A stretch of DNA of 60,000 bases from Polytrichum commune (Eukaryota > Streptophyta > Polytrichopsida > Polytrichales > Polytrichaceae). Below the pieces are notes generated by a model. The model was not told the origin of the DNA. It searched no databases and worked only from the letters and a program-made list of their open reading frames with translations. Positions 1 to 13,854 of this stretch are shown in pieces. Location of the stretch: positions 22,632,001 to 22,692,000 of the forward strand of contig OX485804.1 of the NCBI GenBank assembly GCA_950295325.1. Reading direction: 5' to 3'. Each line of letters opens with the position of its first letter. The stretch's first letter is position 1. A program made the translations under genes and the position numbers.

Positions 1-2133
1 TTATATATTTGCAAATATCAAGTGTATATCAATATTGGTATTGAAGGATAGGATACCAGCCAGGTTAGATGTTTAATACCCGTTCATATACCCTGAGAGG
101 TATCCAAGTTGAACTAGTTGAGACTGAGATATAGTTCCAGACTTCAAGAAAATGACCGATCGTTTAAAAGAACTTGGAGAATATACCTCAAATTAATAAA
201 GAAAAAACGAAAGATGTCAACATGTACCAGTTGGACTTGAATATGCTAGGATCTCAACCGATTATGCCCGGAAACCTCCCTGGACACTGGCCTAAAACAT
301 ATATAAATATATTATCAACTAAGAAATAACCCTCCAATGCCAGCTAGAATATAATGAGGAGAGTCCCGTAACTTATTACAAGTAATACTGACCAAATCGC
401 TAAGGTAGAAGCGCCCAATTTTGTAAGTGACCCCAATTATGACATCAATTTTTTTTCCAAAGTGGGCAGCTACACACTTTATCTTGAATACTATAGTAGT
501 TGTATTTTTTGAAGGATTGAAAAACACAACTCATTCATCAAAGGAGACTAATGTCAACAACAACATTGTTCATTTGAGGGGCGGCGTTGTAATGCGACTA
601 GGAAGGGTCTAATAAGGTTTGTGACATTGAAAATTTCTATAGAAATTAGATGTGTTCTAATTCATGTGATCTTATTATCGTTGTGCTCATGAAGTAATTG
701 CTATGCCAAATAAAATATTATATAATTTTTTTAGGTCACATAAGGGGCCGTAGTGCTCAAAGTGTGTCTGCAATAGGCACTTCTATCTTGACCTACAAAC
801 AATTTTCCCTAATCCATCATAAACAAACACCAACTACATTTGGATTTGGGCAAACCAACTCATACACTCGTTCCTTGTTGGATGCCTAAACCCTTGCCTC
901 CAAGGAATAAGTGTACAGGTTGGTTCGTCCCAACCCTACATTTGCCTACAATTTTCTTTGAACATAGGAAAGGGCACACCCTTTAACTATGGCAAAAATT
1001 GTTGAATATAAACTATGTGGCCCTGTTGTGAACGCTTCCAACTCCATAGACATTGTGGTCCATGGGGTCAGATTAGGAATTGTCTTATTTTGTTTGCAAT
1101 TGGGGATCACAAAGATCACCGTTTCAAGTTTCAATATCAGAGTTGAAATGCAAATATCATAAGTCAAGATTCTTTCTCATGAACTAATCGTATAGAACCT
1201 CCCATTAAGTTAACTACTGAACCTAGAATGGTGTCTAGATTTTGAGCACATAGTTCAATCCCATTGGTGCATGTCCTCTACTACAAACCTTGCCATATAC
1301 CACACAAATATAAGCTTCCAATCGTGAAGAGTAACTACACAAGGTAAACATCCCTTCAGCTATGGAAAAACTTGTTACATACAAAATTTCCACTGATTTG
1401 ACACAATACAAGGTACACTCACAAATGTGGGATATGAAGGGCTTACCTCAACCTAAGAGAAGGAGGCTTTTCATGCTCAATTCGTAGTAATAGTAAGAGT
1501 AAAGCAGTGGACATATGATGCAGATGGAGATTTCAGAAGATAAAGAGAACAAACAGGACCGGATCGGGCTTTGTTATTACGCAGGCCAACAGCCTGTAAT
1601 GCATTTGAGTTCCGCTCAGTGCGGAAGACCCAATGGCTGGCTACCTAGCAAAATGTACATCTGCGCTTGTGATCTCACTTGGACCAAGCTTCAATACAAT
1701 GAACTGTATTTCCTTCTCATCTCTCATTTGGGAGTCGTATGAGCAGTATGCTGAAGGGCTGGTTTGAGAACATTCAACAGAAGCTCAGGAGATAAAACCT
1801 CACAACAGGTCCAACTCCCTGTGAAAGGCATGTGTAGAAAGAAAAAGGGACCAGAAAACGATCCTGGATGCTTGTTGTCGTGTGGACCAGATCATAATTG
1901 TTCTTCTGTATCAAAGCGTATGGGATAACTTATAAGAAATACACAACCTCTGTTGCTGTCTCCTCATTTCTGAGACAGACCCGAAAGGATTCAATTGATG
2001 CAAATCGGTGTGACCAAACTTGTCTTGTCTTTCTTCCAAGGTGTTAAGCAGAGACAACTCCACCTTCAAAGGAAACGGATGCCTTGAACAAACGGTGGTG
2101 AAGATGGTTGCCATAACAAGCAAGCAAGGAGGC
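1..2133. other. Intergenic, downstream flank of the CCR4-like gene
   Basis: AT-rich sequence with only short open frames on both strands, none with a recognisable domain, convincing splice context or biased composition. The part nearest 2134 should contain the 3' untranslated region of the minus-strand CCR4-like gene; I could not place a polyadenylation site with confidence. No tRNA, LTR or terminal inverted repeat was recognised. Confidence 0.6.
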
Positions 2134-5100
2134 CTACCGACGTTGACGAGGCTTACAACGGAATTCAGCCAACAAGGCAATGTGATCAGATGACCATTCA
2201 GGAGATGGTAATCCTGTGTCCTTGCGTAGACTGTCTTCATCCAGAAGCTCCAGAAGTGACTCCACACTCAGTGAGTCAGCTGTACAATATTACCAATGCA
2301 TGCACCAAGTTTTAGCTCCTTACACTTGGTTCATGATGCACTTCATAGCATTCTTAAGCGTGTGTAATGAAATCTTTCTTTTCTAGCTTCAAGAATAAAT
2401 CCAAGACTCAAGGTCCTTGATGACATGGATCCCAAGCTCTCTTTGGTGGACACCTCATTGTTACCTATTCTTTGGACAAAGCCTTCTCCCATCTTCCAAG
2501 ATTCAACTTAAAGACCTTGTCAAAAAGACTCTCACCATGTGTATCCTCTCCAAGGTGCTTATCTAGGGAGAACACACACTACACCACTCAAGAATGCTAG
2601 GTTCCCAATCCATATTGCCCATTGGGATCTTGCAACACATGCCAGACAACCCCACACAAAGAAGAAGCAAATTACAAAGTCCTTGACCAAAACAAATAAG
2701 AGCAGGACAAGCAAGAAATTTCAGTGAGTGCAAAAGACTTACCAGTGTAAAAGATATAATCAAGAGTGCCCAGAAAATCACGGGTACAATTGGTAAATTG
2801 GGGTTCATTGCTGTTTAGATCCATGCGCCTCCTTTGTTTCTCTACTGTGGGGCCAATCCCATTGATCCTCCCAAATGAAGCATAAGCACTGACCTGTAAA
2901 CGCACCCGACAGTTGTTATCAACCTCGTCTGAACCCAAAATTGTTGTAGAAAGATTAAAAACAATGAACCCAGAAATCAGATGTATATTAAACTTGACAA
3001 GAGCACTCACCAAAGGTAAGGAATGGCATAGTTTGCTCGGAGGACGCAAAATATTCAGTGGGTCAACTTGCAAGTCAGGATGTGCAGCATCCACACGTCC
3101 TGTTGCCAAGAGGGAATGTGGGGCACTGCCATGAAATCCATAAATTAATAGGTCAGATTGCATTCCTAAGCTTGCGGGCTAATAGTAAACTAGGCAAATT
3201 AAAAAACTTTAAATTGCACACCTGCCAGGTATGGAGTTGAAATCTCCAGCCACCAACATAGGAATATCTGCACTGGCTGCTATTTTTTCGAGTCCCTTCA
3301 ATAATGTGTGTACCTGGCCACAAGATCATAAGCTAAGTTTGATGCTAAGCTTGAAGAAAGTTTTGTAAAATGAAAACTCCTGCAACTAATATATTAAAAT
3401 ATGTCAAGCCAACAAAGAAAATCACGTAAGTAGGAATCATGGCACTCTGCAAAGAATTCCAATAACAAGTGAATGAATGGCGACATCACAAACCTGCCAG
3501 AGCTTCACATCCTTAAGCTCCTGATTTGCATGTATGTGGGTATTCGCCTACTCAAAGACAATAGAACAATTAGGCCGGCTGGGTCTAAACTTTCAATAGA
3601 TCTACTACTAGAAGTGCAGAAACATATTAGTCTCAGCTCCAGCAGTCACATGAGTATATCTGAATATACACGAATGAGCAAAACAGCCAATTCCAGTCAT
3701 TCTTTCTCATATCCACTAATTTGCCAAGGACAATACAAACAACTTCATACTTGGACATACGCCATTTTAATCTTAGATGATGAAGATGTAAGAATGAAAG
3801 TTGCACCAACTCTGACAAAAGCACTTGGGTTGTGCATATCAAAGGAAAAAAACTCTTACCACACAAAGCAGCTGACCACGTTTGCCAGAAGCCGCCTGAG
3901 AATCCACAATTGTCCCAGTGTCTCTAGCTTCCAGCACCACAATTAGAGCCACATTGTCCTGCATAAAAACAAAAGCAGCAACCATGTTTGTTAGAGATCG
4001 TATATCTAGCCATTTCAAGGATACAAAGATTGAGAATACAGTGTTCAAAAGCTGTGCCCTAAAATGTTCCTTCCTCAATGAAGTCTTCCTCGCACGTACA
4101 CTAGAGAGACTCCGTACTAACTCAACTGACCTTCAAAAGCCGAGTTAAAGCTGCTTTTTTGGTTGTTGGTACCAAGGCCTCTGACAATGATTGTGCAGCC
4201 TTATTGAATTCCACCTGCACAGTCACAAGTGAGTCAGACAACACAAAATTTATGTTCACGATTGTTTCTATTCACAATGAAGTAGTGGCATCTGACGTGC
4301 ACTATACACATAAAGTCCTCTTGCAAGAACTAGAGCTAGAGCTAGTGCTAGCACTCATTCACCTTCCTGATGACCAACATGCACCGAGTATAGTGGAAGT
4401 GCAGATTGGCAACAGATTCATACCTCATATTTCTTCACTAATGAGAATCGGTCACGCCGAAAGAAAGTTGCACAGCCATCAATAACATACACAGTGCCGG
4501 TATACACCTGTGGATCATCAAAACTGTTATAAGATCTCCATAGGTTACCATAAAACTTCAAAGTATTGAGATAGGATACTCACCAATAGTTGCCAAATGA
4601 TACTGCCATTAAGAAGTGCACATTGTGATCTAAAGATTATGCTCTTCAATTTAGGAAAGAAACATAGCTACCAGGTGAGGTCTAGTAAAACCTATGAGCA
4701 ACCTATGTTGAAGGCCCATTTGAAACTGGTATATCAAATTTCAGTGATACGACCACCTCTATCTTCTTCTCCACATTACTAACATCACCAATAGTAATCC
4801 TCACCTCCCCAGTCTTCTTCTTGTAAACTCCTGTGTAACCATGCTTTTCCAGCTCAGGAGCAAAAAACTCCTCATAATGATCACTTTGCACCTGAATATC
4901 CAACACAGGTACCACACAAAATCCCCTTTACTTGTCCATGTAACAACATAGGCAGGTGTATCTTCATAATCCCATGTGCTTGAGCATCTTGCGTACTAGT
5001 CATAATCCTCATATCGACTTGCCTCCCGTTGTAACATATGGACAGCAATCATATTCTTTGAGCAGATGATAATAAGGGGTTGTTTGTCGTTTCAAATGGA

Positions 5101-7263
5101 CAGATGATACTACCTCTTGGAGACACAGTATATCCGCGTGGTAGCCTACAATTTCACGGAGTAGATTCTGCCTTCGATAAGACCACGCCAACGCCCAAGG
5201 AGGGCAGTAGCTGTAAAGGTCACTCGTCGCATAAAGATCTGACAGGACATTGTACGAAAGAACGGTGAATGTTCCAGAAGTTGTTGTCCGTCCATCTGTC
5301 TCTACTGCTGCCAGTCCGTCCATTGGGTTCACAGAAATCAAGCGGCGTGGTGTTGGAGAAGGAGCAGGAATGACACGTGACGTTTGTGTCTGATGAGGAG
5401 CAGCCAATGGCCGCCCAGTACTCCCATCAATAGCCACGCACTCGAGCTTCAGAATATGACCAACATCTTCAGCTGTGGGAGTGTATGTTTTCCCCTGACC
5501 AACCTCACACCAAACCTCGCCAGTATCTTGGCTCTGAGTATGAGACGCCATCCGAACAGGGCTGGAATAGGATCCCCCATTGCTAGAAGGTATAGGGGGT
5601 GTTGCAACCCCAGCTAGGCTACCATCTAGAGCCCGTAAAGCTTTAGCTGGATTGGAGTTGAAGGAAAAAGGAGAGTCATCTTCTTCAACGCCATTTTCTC
5701 GCTTGTCAGCAGCTTCCTGGTGCATAATAACATGTTGTCGCCATGATTCTGCAAAACACTTGGCTGTACAATGCAAGCTCTTTGCCTGAGCAAGTTTTGC
5801 TTTCAGACACTGCACACATTGCAATGTGGCTGGCTCAGATGGGTGGACACTGCAAACTAGAACCTTCAGCTCACTTTGAAGCCGAAACCTGTTTGGTACA
5901 CAAAGATACAACAGGTCAAGTTGTTAACCGTACTTGTAATAAATGAAGCCCTAAGAACGAACGAGCCCAGCCAATCTGCAACCCTCACTTCTACTTCTAA
6001 CTCCCAAGGAAGTAGCCATTGTCCAATGATATAAACATACATGCGTGGTTGAATAAACCTTATCTATCCCATGAAAAACACAAAACCTGATAAATGGCAC
6101 CTCAACCACAAGAAACACAACACAATGTCCAGAAACTGCTGATGCATAGCATAATGACCAAACAACTCAGTTGATTGTTAGAAAATAATGCTGCATGTCT
6201 CAATCCTCTCCAAAAAACCAGAATAATAAAAACAGTAATAATAATAATAGAACTGAAACTAAGCAATTGAGACACTGCTTGCATATTGCATATTGTGCTG
6301 ACAAATGAGCTTCCAGTTAACAACAGAAAATTAAGCATCCAATATAATCCCCTCGGGAATCTTTTGGAAAATCAGTAAAATGATGTGTAAGTTTACAGAG
6401 CAATGAGCATCATCATCTCAAGGTACTGTCGGCACCAGAGAGATATATGTTCATAATTCTATTGGCTAGGAATCATCAACATGAGGAGGTGAAATATGAG
6501 TAACCACAGCAAATTCTTGTGCAACAGGAACATGTATCCAACATCTCTCTGCAGCTTCATCAGCTCAATACATATGAAGCACCACGAACATGCAGACATG
6601 AGGGTATCGTGCCCTAATTTTCATTATTGTTGGCATGCCCATCAATAGTGATCAACATACTGACAAGTTCAGAATATCCAATACACATAATACATGTCAT
6701 GCCTGCAAAGGGAATGCATCATTCCAATGTGGATGCCCTAAAACGAGCTATGGCGCTGTGGACAACTCAATCACAAAGATAACTTGTAGCCCTGCTACAC
6801 GGGATTACAGTGTCTCATAATCATCACCATAATCAATCAATGGCTGTAATCAGATGCACAATTCAGAATCATCAAGGCCTGTGGTCCCAACAATAAAATC
6901 GTTTATTGACTGAAGAGTAGTAAACTCGAGAGTAGTAGTCCTGCTACAGATACACCACCGAGGGGTAAAAGCTCCCAAAGGCCATGAACTGCAAAACAGA
7001 ATGACAGGCAGGAGGTGCAAGAATGATGGGCATGATGAAAGGGCTTGTTCCAAATTAGGGACTAGACGGTCGTACGCACAAGGGAATGATGTGGAGGTGA
7101 AATACCATCGGCACTGGAGATAATAGCCATCGAGTGAGGAAGCCTCTGTGACATCTTCGGGGGAGAGGGTCGAGTCAGACCGGCGAAGGAGAACATAGGC
7201 CGACAACTCGCAGCCCGCAATGGGAATGCCGGTCGGGAGGTGCACCCGCACCACACTCAGCAT
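2134..7263 (-). CDS. CCR4: CCR4-type carbon catabolite repressor 4 homolog (poly(A)-specific deadenylase)
   Basis: Catalytic nuclease of the CCR4-NOT complex, which shortens mRNA poly(A) tails in the cytoplasm. Eleven exons join in phase with GT-AG introns: 7263-7106, 5888-5114, 4891-4805, 4507-4424, 4214-4131, 3958-3860, 3547-3494, 3313-3222, 3125-3011, 2893-2743, 2279-2134, giving 614 residues, close to Arabidopsis CCR4a/b. The start at 7261-7263 opens MLSVVRVHLP, as in plant homologues. Residues 65-109 form a MYND-like Cys/His finger (C65, H68, C77, C80, H92, C93, C97, H105, H109). The EEP nuclease domain runs from about 258 to the end, with the expected metal and catalytic residues: N266 (SYNVL), E311 (LCLQE), D471/N473 (GDFN), D561 (LDY) and D598/H599 (SSDH). 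No catalytic residue is missing and the gene looks intact. The N-terminal leucine-rich repeats of yeast Ccr4 are absent, as is usual in plant CCR4 proteins. Confidence 0.96.
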
Positions 7264-7282
7264 ACTTCCCCCTTTGTATTGC

Positions 7283-7396
7283 CCTCCTCCTCCTCCTCCT
7301 CTTCTCCAACTACACAACTGTACACAATGGATATATGTGCACTACTCCTCCTCCTGCTGCTGCTGCTGTTGTTGTCGTTGTTGTTGATGATGTTGT
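7283..7396. repeat. Trinucleotide repeats in the 5' leader of the CCR4-like gene
   Basis: Two interrupted trinucleotide tracts lie 20-135 bp upstream of the start codon: CCT repeats at 7283-7302 and a CTC/CTG/TTG tract at 7345-7396. On the mRNA strand they read as GGA/AGG and GAG/CAG/CAA repeats, so they would fall in the 5' untranslated region. Confidence 0.8.
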
Positions 7397-7846
7397 ACAG
7401 TTGATGAAACCCTAAAAGCACTGCAACATGCAGTATGCCTGGTTGCGGGATCCCCCATCAGAGGTTCCCCCTGTAGGGATTACCTTTCTTTCTTACCCCT
7501 CTATTATGTCTCCCTCCCAACAACCAAAACAATGATAATACATACTCTCCCTCCTGCCTGCCTACCTGCCTGCCCCTCGATGCCTAAACACTTCACAACC
7601 CTAAAAACTTCTTCTCTAGGGTTGGAAACCTCAAAGGCCACAGCTGAATGCAACTTCCAAAGAACCAAGCGCATGTGCATGAGCAATTCACTATACTCTC
7701 ATGCTATTCATTGCCCAAGGGATGTAACAGGGCACAAGCAATTCCCAAAATGATAATTTCTCACGACTGTCTGGATTGATGCAAGGTGCCACCTCTCTCA
7801 AGCCCACACCCATTGACACATTTAATTTCTCCCTGTAATAAAAGCC

Positions 7847-7888
7847 TCCTCTCTCTTTCTCTCTCTATCTATCTCACCTCTCTCTCTA
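7847..7888. repeat. CT/GA microsatellite
   Basis: Interrupted CT-dinucleotide tract upstream of the CCR4-like start codon. On the gene's sense strand it is a GA tract; GAGA-type tracts are common in plant leaders and promoters. Confidence 0.85.
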
Positions 7889-8191
7889 CGTGCAGAGAGA
7901 ATCTGATTCTCACTTTTAAAAACCGCAACAAGTCAGGAATCCGTCCTCCCTCACATCATCAGAAATCTACACCAGCTGTGGGAGGACGAACACAACCATT
8001 GACATGCTCCTGGGGAAGAGTAGCAGCAGCTGACACGAGACGAGAGCTGCACCATGACACACAAACAGGCCGTCATATACACACTTCCCTCCATTCCACA
8101 CCAGCCGAGGGACTGATAAACTGCCGAAATCGGACACCGAGGCTCATCGAACATCCATCGAAAGCACAACACTCAAAAGAAACCATCCACT

Positions 8192-8205
8192 CCCCCCCCC
8201 CCCCC
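8192..8205. repeat. Poly-C homopolymer (14 C)
   Basis: Fourteen consecutive cytosines in the upstream region of the CCR4-like gene. A similar poly-C run lies at about 9232-9243. Homopolymers of this kind are length-unstable and prone to sequencing error. Confidence 0.9.
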
Positions 8206-8239
8206 AACCCCCCAAACCCAAAATAAACAAACGACCTAC

Positions 8240-9000
8240 TCACTCACCCGAACACCGCCCCCAATCCTCCACGTTTCTATGCGTCTCCCGTTTCCCGAGC
8301 CACCATTTAGGCTCCCACAGACGCACAAAGCTCAAACCTCGCCAGCAGCGCCTTTGATACAACACACAGAAGGTTGCGGGAGAGAATGCACCAAATCGGG
8401 TGCGAAAATGCGCACAGTGGGCCAAATTCTGCGATTCGAGTACCAAAACGACCGCAACGAAGAAAAGGCCGGACCTGGGGGCCTGGAATCTTCGAGGCCT
8501 GCGAGACGGGGGCAAGGTTTGCAATCTGGTGCAGGTGGTGGCGAGGGGGAGAAGCGGGGAGCCTCGAGGGGACGAAGAAGACGACCACCAGGGTGACTGG
8601 TCCGCCAGGTCGTCCGGTCGGACGGGCCCCTGATGGCGTCCAAGGAGATCACGGGAGACTGGCTGCACCCGGTCTCCCAGTCGCTGTGTACAGGCCCCAG
8701 GCAGTGTACGTACGAGGACGTACGATGCGTGGCGCGACATGATTGGCCCGCTGGTTCAAATTGCCGCTGACTTGGCAGGTGATTTGAGTTTTACATCGTC
8801 AACTTCCCCCACAAGTGAGCCCAGGTTTGCCCATAAATCCATGATATTATTATTCATGCATGGGAGTTCTCTCGTATGTACGCCGTATATTTTGTATATA
8901 TACAGTGTAGAGAGCGCTGTATTCAGCTTTATTAGTGCCGGCATTTAGTTTCCACATAGGATTCACGTGCGGTCTCGGTCAATACGAGAACGACACGTGG
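8240..9000 (-). promoter_or_regulatory. Putative promoter and leader region of the CCR4-like gene
   Basis: 8240-8760 is clearly GC-richer than its surroundings and holds overlapping open frames on both strands with no domain, best explained by composition. Further upstream on the minus strand is a TATA-like stretch at 8880-8903, then two CACGTG G-boxes at 8964-8969 and 8994-8999. An inverted CCAAT (ATTGG on plus) lies near 8742. The order G-box, TATA-like, GC-rich leader, ATG is consistent with transcription towards lower coordinates. The transcription start is not determined, and a leader of about 1.6 kb would probably contain an intron. Confidence 0.45.
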
Positions 9001-12000
9001 CATGGCTTCATGAGAAAATAGGTAGTTTATGTCGGAATAGAGGACCCCTCTACTCCGGTATGTGTGTTTGGTGCATTTGTTTACCTTTTTCCTCGTTGTG
9101 GTTGGAGCCTCCCTCAAACAATGTGCACTCATCCATCCAAAGGTGAAAATGTAGTGAATTATATTGTGTTTTAGTGCATATTGTGTTTTAGTGTCACCAA
9201 TTTTATTGTCTTGGTCAATGCTAATTGTAAACCCCCCCCCCCCATGTAGTGTCACCAACATTACATGTAAACCTTACAATGGATTCGTCATTCCTTTTTT
9301 GTTTAAAACAATTGGGCATAATAGATCTAGAATGCTAAAAGTATTGTCATTTATTAAGTGATTTTTCATCCAAATTTCAAACATTCGTGACAATATTTGA
9401 TGACATCAATATTAAGGTGTAGAACACACCAAAAATGGACGAACTAAAACTAAGTTGGGGCGATGGTACTTGTAAACTTATTCATAAAGAGTGTCATTAG
9501 AAAAGTCATAACAATGACATAAAATACCATATGACACTAAATACAATATTCCCTATGGCATTTTGTCTCGATTTTACATGAATATAACAAATTCAAATGA
9601 CCTTCTAAATAATAACAAAGATTTGAAATTACTTTAGTAAGACTTTGAAGTTGGGATGTATTGACCATGAACCGATTGTGGATGTAGGGAGGGAGGAGGT
9701 AATAGAGTGCCTCCATCCATAAAGGGTGGTTTTGACAAGGGTTTCTTGCACTTATGTGAAGTCATACATGCAATATTGGTGATGAGTTTTATAGAATGTA
9801 TCTTATGTTTTTAGAACGTGTTCTAATCTTGAAAGACCAATGAAGGTCTAACTTTCTTCAATTATCAATCTTGTGGGGCTTGGTCAAACCAAAAGCAAAT
9901 ACAAATCCATCAACCTCCATTCACAATGGATGAGATTGTACATTACATTGGTGGAGGGAAAGCACCCACTTACTTTATGGCTCGTGTGCTTTTTTGTGTT
10001 CTTCGTTCTTGCAATATTAAGATCCCTCTACTCGTGAAAGTCTCGTCCCATCTAAACGGTGAGAATGCCATGAAATGACGTTGGTTATTAAAGTCGGTTT
10101 TGATCTTGAAAATGACACCGAATACCATTGATTTTAGTCTAGTTGTTTGTGGAATAGACTCCTTGGTTTAGATGAGGAATCTTGGAAGGGAGACGTGCAC
10201 GGACAAAAGGAGGAGGAGCAAAGGGATATGGGAATAAGGAAGAAGCTTCGGGAGCATCTATTCTATGAACCGGTTAATGGCAAGGTCAAGGAACCTTTGG
10301 GATCTTCTATACTCTCGTCTTGGGCTATTGCCCTTTGTCCTAGTTGCCCCTCGAATCCCATAAGGTCCTCATGTCATTTACCATGTTCAAAATAGGTGCA
10401 TGCCACATGAAATCTTGAATTTTCATTCCATTTTCAACCAACTAACATTGACATGTGTTGTATTGACAATGTTTCACAGCCAAAGAAATATGCACATGGT
10501 GTCACCAATCAAATAGGCTCGTTGGTGCCTCGATGTCTTACAAACAACAATTTTGAGGATCTAGAATACTTTGAATTGTATATTATTTAAAATAAATAAA
10601 ACTATGATTGAACCGGACAATGGAAAGTTACCCAATAAATATTAGTCATAATCAAAGTGTCCAACATGAACAACTAGATCCAATTAACCTAAACACTTCC
10701 CTTACCCAACATTCCTCACCCTAAAGTTTGTCTTTTACTTGTATGTTACTTGTTGAAGTTATTTGATGCTACTTTGTTGGATTCCAGTGAATGTCACATG
10801 CATTATTATGATTTTAGGCACTCTTTGAATGTTATATAATATATATTTTTGGATACTCAATGAAATTAATTTTCCAAAATTTAGGCACCTTTCAAAATTA
10901 ATTATTTTCTACCCAAGCTGCTAGAAAGCTACGGTATTCCATTGTATTGGACAAACTCTGGAGATTTAAATTCATGTGAGAAACACACCCAACATAAACA
11001 ACTAGGTCCATTGTAGCCATTTTCTGATCTAAATCTCGAGTGAAACGATCTAATCGAAACATGGCTCGATACAAAAACAATCGGTTCATAACATGTCACG
11101 CTTTCGGACACAAGTATAACATTGGTTCCCTTCCCTAACTTTACTCTATAATAATGGGGTTCATACACGGGCAAAGCTCATCCAAAGTTCTTTGGTCTTA
11201 GGTGTGTTTCCATCGAAGAGCATAAACAACACTAAAATATTGTATTTAGTGTCACTTACTATTTGGAGTTACACAATGATATATTTTCTGCCTATATAAA
11301 ATTTAACCAAAAAATGGTATTTAGATATATCCAAACTTTCAGAGATAACAACAAAGTTAAGGGAATAAGTCACAATATCGAGGGGATTCACATGATGATG
11401 TCAACCATTGGAGTTGTCTGGAATTGACCAAAATGTCTATAATTGCCTAAATATTGGTTCGAGTAAAAATGTTAATGTTTTGTAATGACCAAACAATATA
11501 TTTGATTTTTGTCGGGAGTAAATAGTTATATAATTGAGTGATTCCAAACAACATGTGACACTAACTATAATATTTAGTGTAGTACACATTGATGTCATCA
11601 TGAATCTAGGGTACAATTTTTTTTTCTTTCTTTCTTCACGATTAGCAATCCTAGATACCACTTTCATCTTGTAGTACAAGGTTTGTGACAAGAACCCTCA
11701 ACTATGAACCCCTAAAAGTACACTACCTAGTTGGAGAAGAAGAAACTGAGGTGATATTATATTATTAATGTAATGTATCCCCTAGACACCCACCCACCCA
11801 CCCCAACACATTGATATTGATTTAGCATGAGTGGTCTACATGCCATGTTAATGAAAAGTGGTCTTTGTGACTTATCGCATAGCACCAAGTGTCATGTGAT
11901 GCCTCTTTAGTTGCCACCTAGTTGATTGGTGGAAGGTCTTTTTTCAAGGATAAAACATGGCATTTTCTCATGCATCACTTTCTTCAATTATTATATTCTA

Positions 12001-13800
12001 AAAATTTAATAGCTATTCATGCCCAATTTCCCCCTCTATATAGCTTATCTCTCATGTTTCAAGATTCTACAAACAAATCCCATTTAAACTTCAAAACATG
12101 TCTTGAAAATTTCACATCCAACATTGAGTGAAATGCACTCAAAACAACCCTTTCATAGGCTTAGGAAGTTAATGATTTAATGTGGGTTGATGATGCATAA
12201 TGTGGGCCACACTTTATCACATGTTTATTGGCTTTGTCACCCAAAGGGGGCATAGCCTATGTGAAGGACTTTTAACATGACAAACTTCTTAGCTGGTAAA
12301 AGAAGGTAAAAAATGTGCTTAGTGAAAAGTAAGCAAGGTAAAATGATGGAACTCTTAATTATATAACTAATTGATATTGGTTGATTCTAGAAATTTCATG
12401 ATACATAAATTCAATTTTTATTTAACATGTATGTTCTAGAATAAATTTAAACACTTATATCCTAGAACTTCTTACACTATAGATTCTAGAAACTATGTGT
12501 GTGAAAAGATATTAGAATCTTGTAGTAAAATAGATTCTAGAATATTAACAAAGTGTAGAATCTAGGATGTTTTGAAAAAAGAGATATCAAAATCTTCTCA
12601 AAAAAGAAGATATAAGAATCTTCATATAAGTAGATTTAGAAAATCACGAATATTATATTTCAAAATTATTCTAGTAATGTACATAATTCTATAATATTCT
12701 ATAATATATATATTAAAATATTATAGTGATGGAGGTTTCAAAAATCTTTGGAGGAGTAGATGCCAAAGGCTTGTTCTAAAATAAAATTGAGAGTTTTTTT
12801 ATGTAGTAGATTCTATAAATTGCATGAAATGTAAACTCTGGAAAATTCTCATGGCTTGATTCTAGAAACTCTTGGAGATTGCTATATAAGCTTCTTTTTG
12901 AAAATTTCTTAAAACTATAGGAGTTTTTTCATGTCTTTCAATTTTATCCAGTTTCATCCATTTCTCACTTTCACCTTGTTTCATCCAATTTATAATATCA
13001 TCTAAATTCTCATGTTTTTCATTCTCAGTCTGCAATATCTATAAAAAAAAAAAAGCATTTTTTCTAGCATTTTTCCAACATATTCTCACAAATTTCCTTA
13101 ATCTCTCATAATTCTCTCATAAATTTCTTAGTATCTCATAAGTTCCTCAATAGTTTTTCAAAATGTCATCAAATGTTCATCTACATTTTGCATTCAATTT
13201 CAGAATTTCATTGAACATTCATGAAAATTTCATTCTAGGTTCATATCCTAATATCACGGTATTGTAGTTTTATAATAGGTTTGGAGTTTAACAACGATTA
13301 GAAAGCATGTCAAATTATATGAAAATTATTGAGTCAAATGATTGAAACCATGAAAATTAACAAATACATAAGAATAATAGGTACGAAGCATGTGGGATGC
13401 TGAGACGGTGAGGATAAGGTTTGCTTAAGCTACGGTTATGACCAAAGAGACTTTGCTTGTTTGGAACCTAAGTGAATTTGATTCAAACCATTCTAACATC
13501 ACATTTGACACTTTTATACTGTTAGAGCTAAAATTTGACATTTTTTTAGTTTTGCCAGATCATTTAAAAATATATATAATCATTGTTTGGTAGAAAGGTG
13601 TTAAACTTGGTCTTAAAGTACGATACTATGCCAATATTACATTAATACTACAATGCCAATTTATGCCACTATTGTATTATGCCACCATTATGTTAATTCT
13701 ATTAAATTGAACAGATCAACTGGGACAGAGCCTATCATGGCCATGACATTTTGTTAAACTTCAGTGTACCAAGCTTTGCTTTGACACATGAAGCAGTTCA
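9001..13800. other. AT-rich intergenic region with dispersed short motifs
   Basis: No convincing gene. The only frame of note (10147-10395, plus, 82 codons) has no recognisable domain. Recurrent features: short hairpins built on ACACTAA...TTAGTGT at 11229-11255 and 11569-11595 with a half-site at 9533; many copies of the palindromic string TTCTAGAA or AGATTCTAG between 12360 and 12900; an A-run near 13040. These look like decayed non-autonomous element sequence. Confidence 0.6.
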
Positions 13801-13809
13801 CCCAGTTTC

Positions 13810-13854
13810 CACGTGGGATCTATTATATCTCAACCAATGTTCTATGAGCACGTG
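13810..13854 (+). promoter_or_regulatory. Paired G-box elements upstream of SPCS1
   Basis: Two CACGTG cores, at 13810-13815 (inside CCACGTGG) and 13849-13854 (inside GCACGTGGC), lie about 310-360 bp upstream of the SPCS1 start codon. ACGTGGC is the core recognised by plant bZIP factors. A weak TATA-like TATTATAT lies between them at about 13821. Confidence 0.5.

Noticed and set aside
2672-3163. 163-codon minus-strand frame as a separate gene
   Set aside because: It is two exons of the CCR4-like gene read through the intron between them (3010-2894).
8240-8742. Overlapping open frames of 77-166 codons on both strands in the GC-rich region
   Set aside because: They overlap in several frames at once, have no domain and fall in the likely promoter/leader of the CCR4-like gene; GC-rich composition explains the lack of stops.
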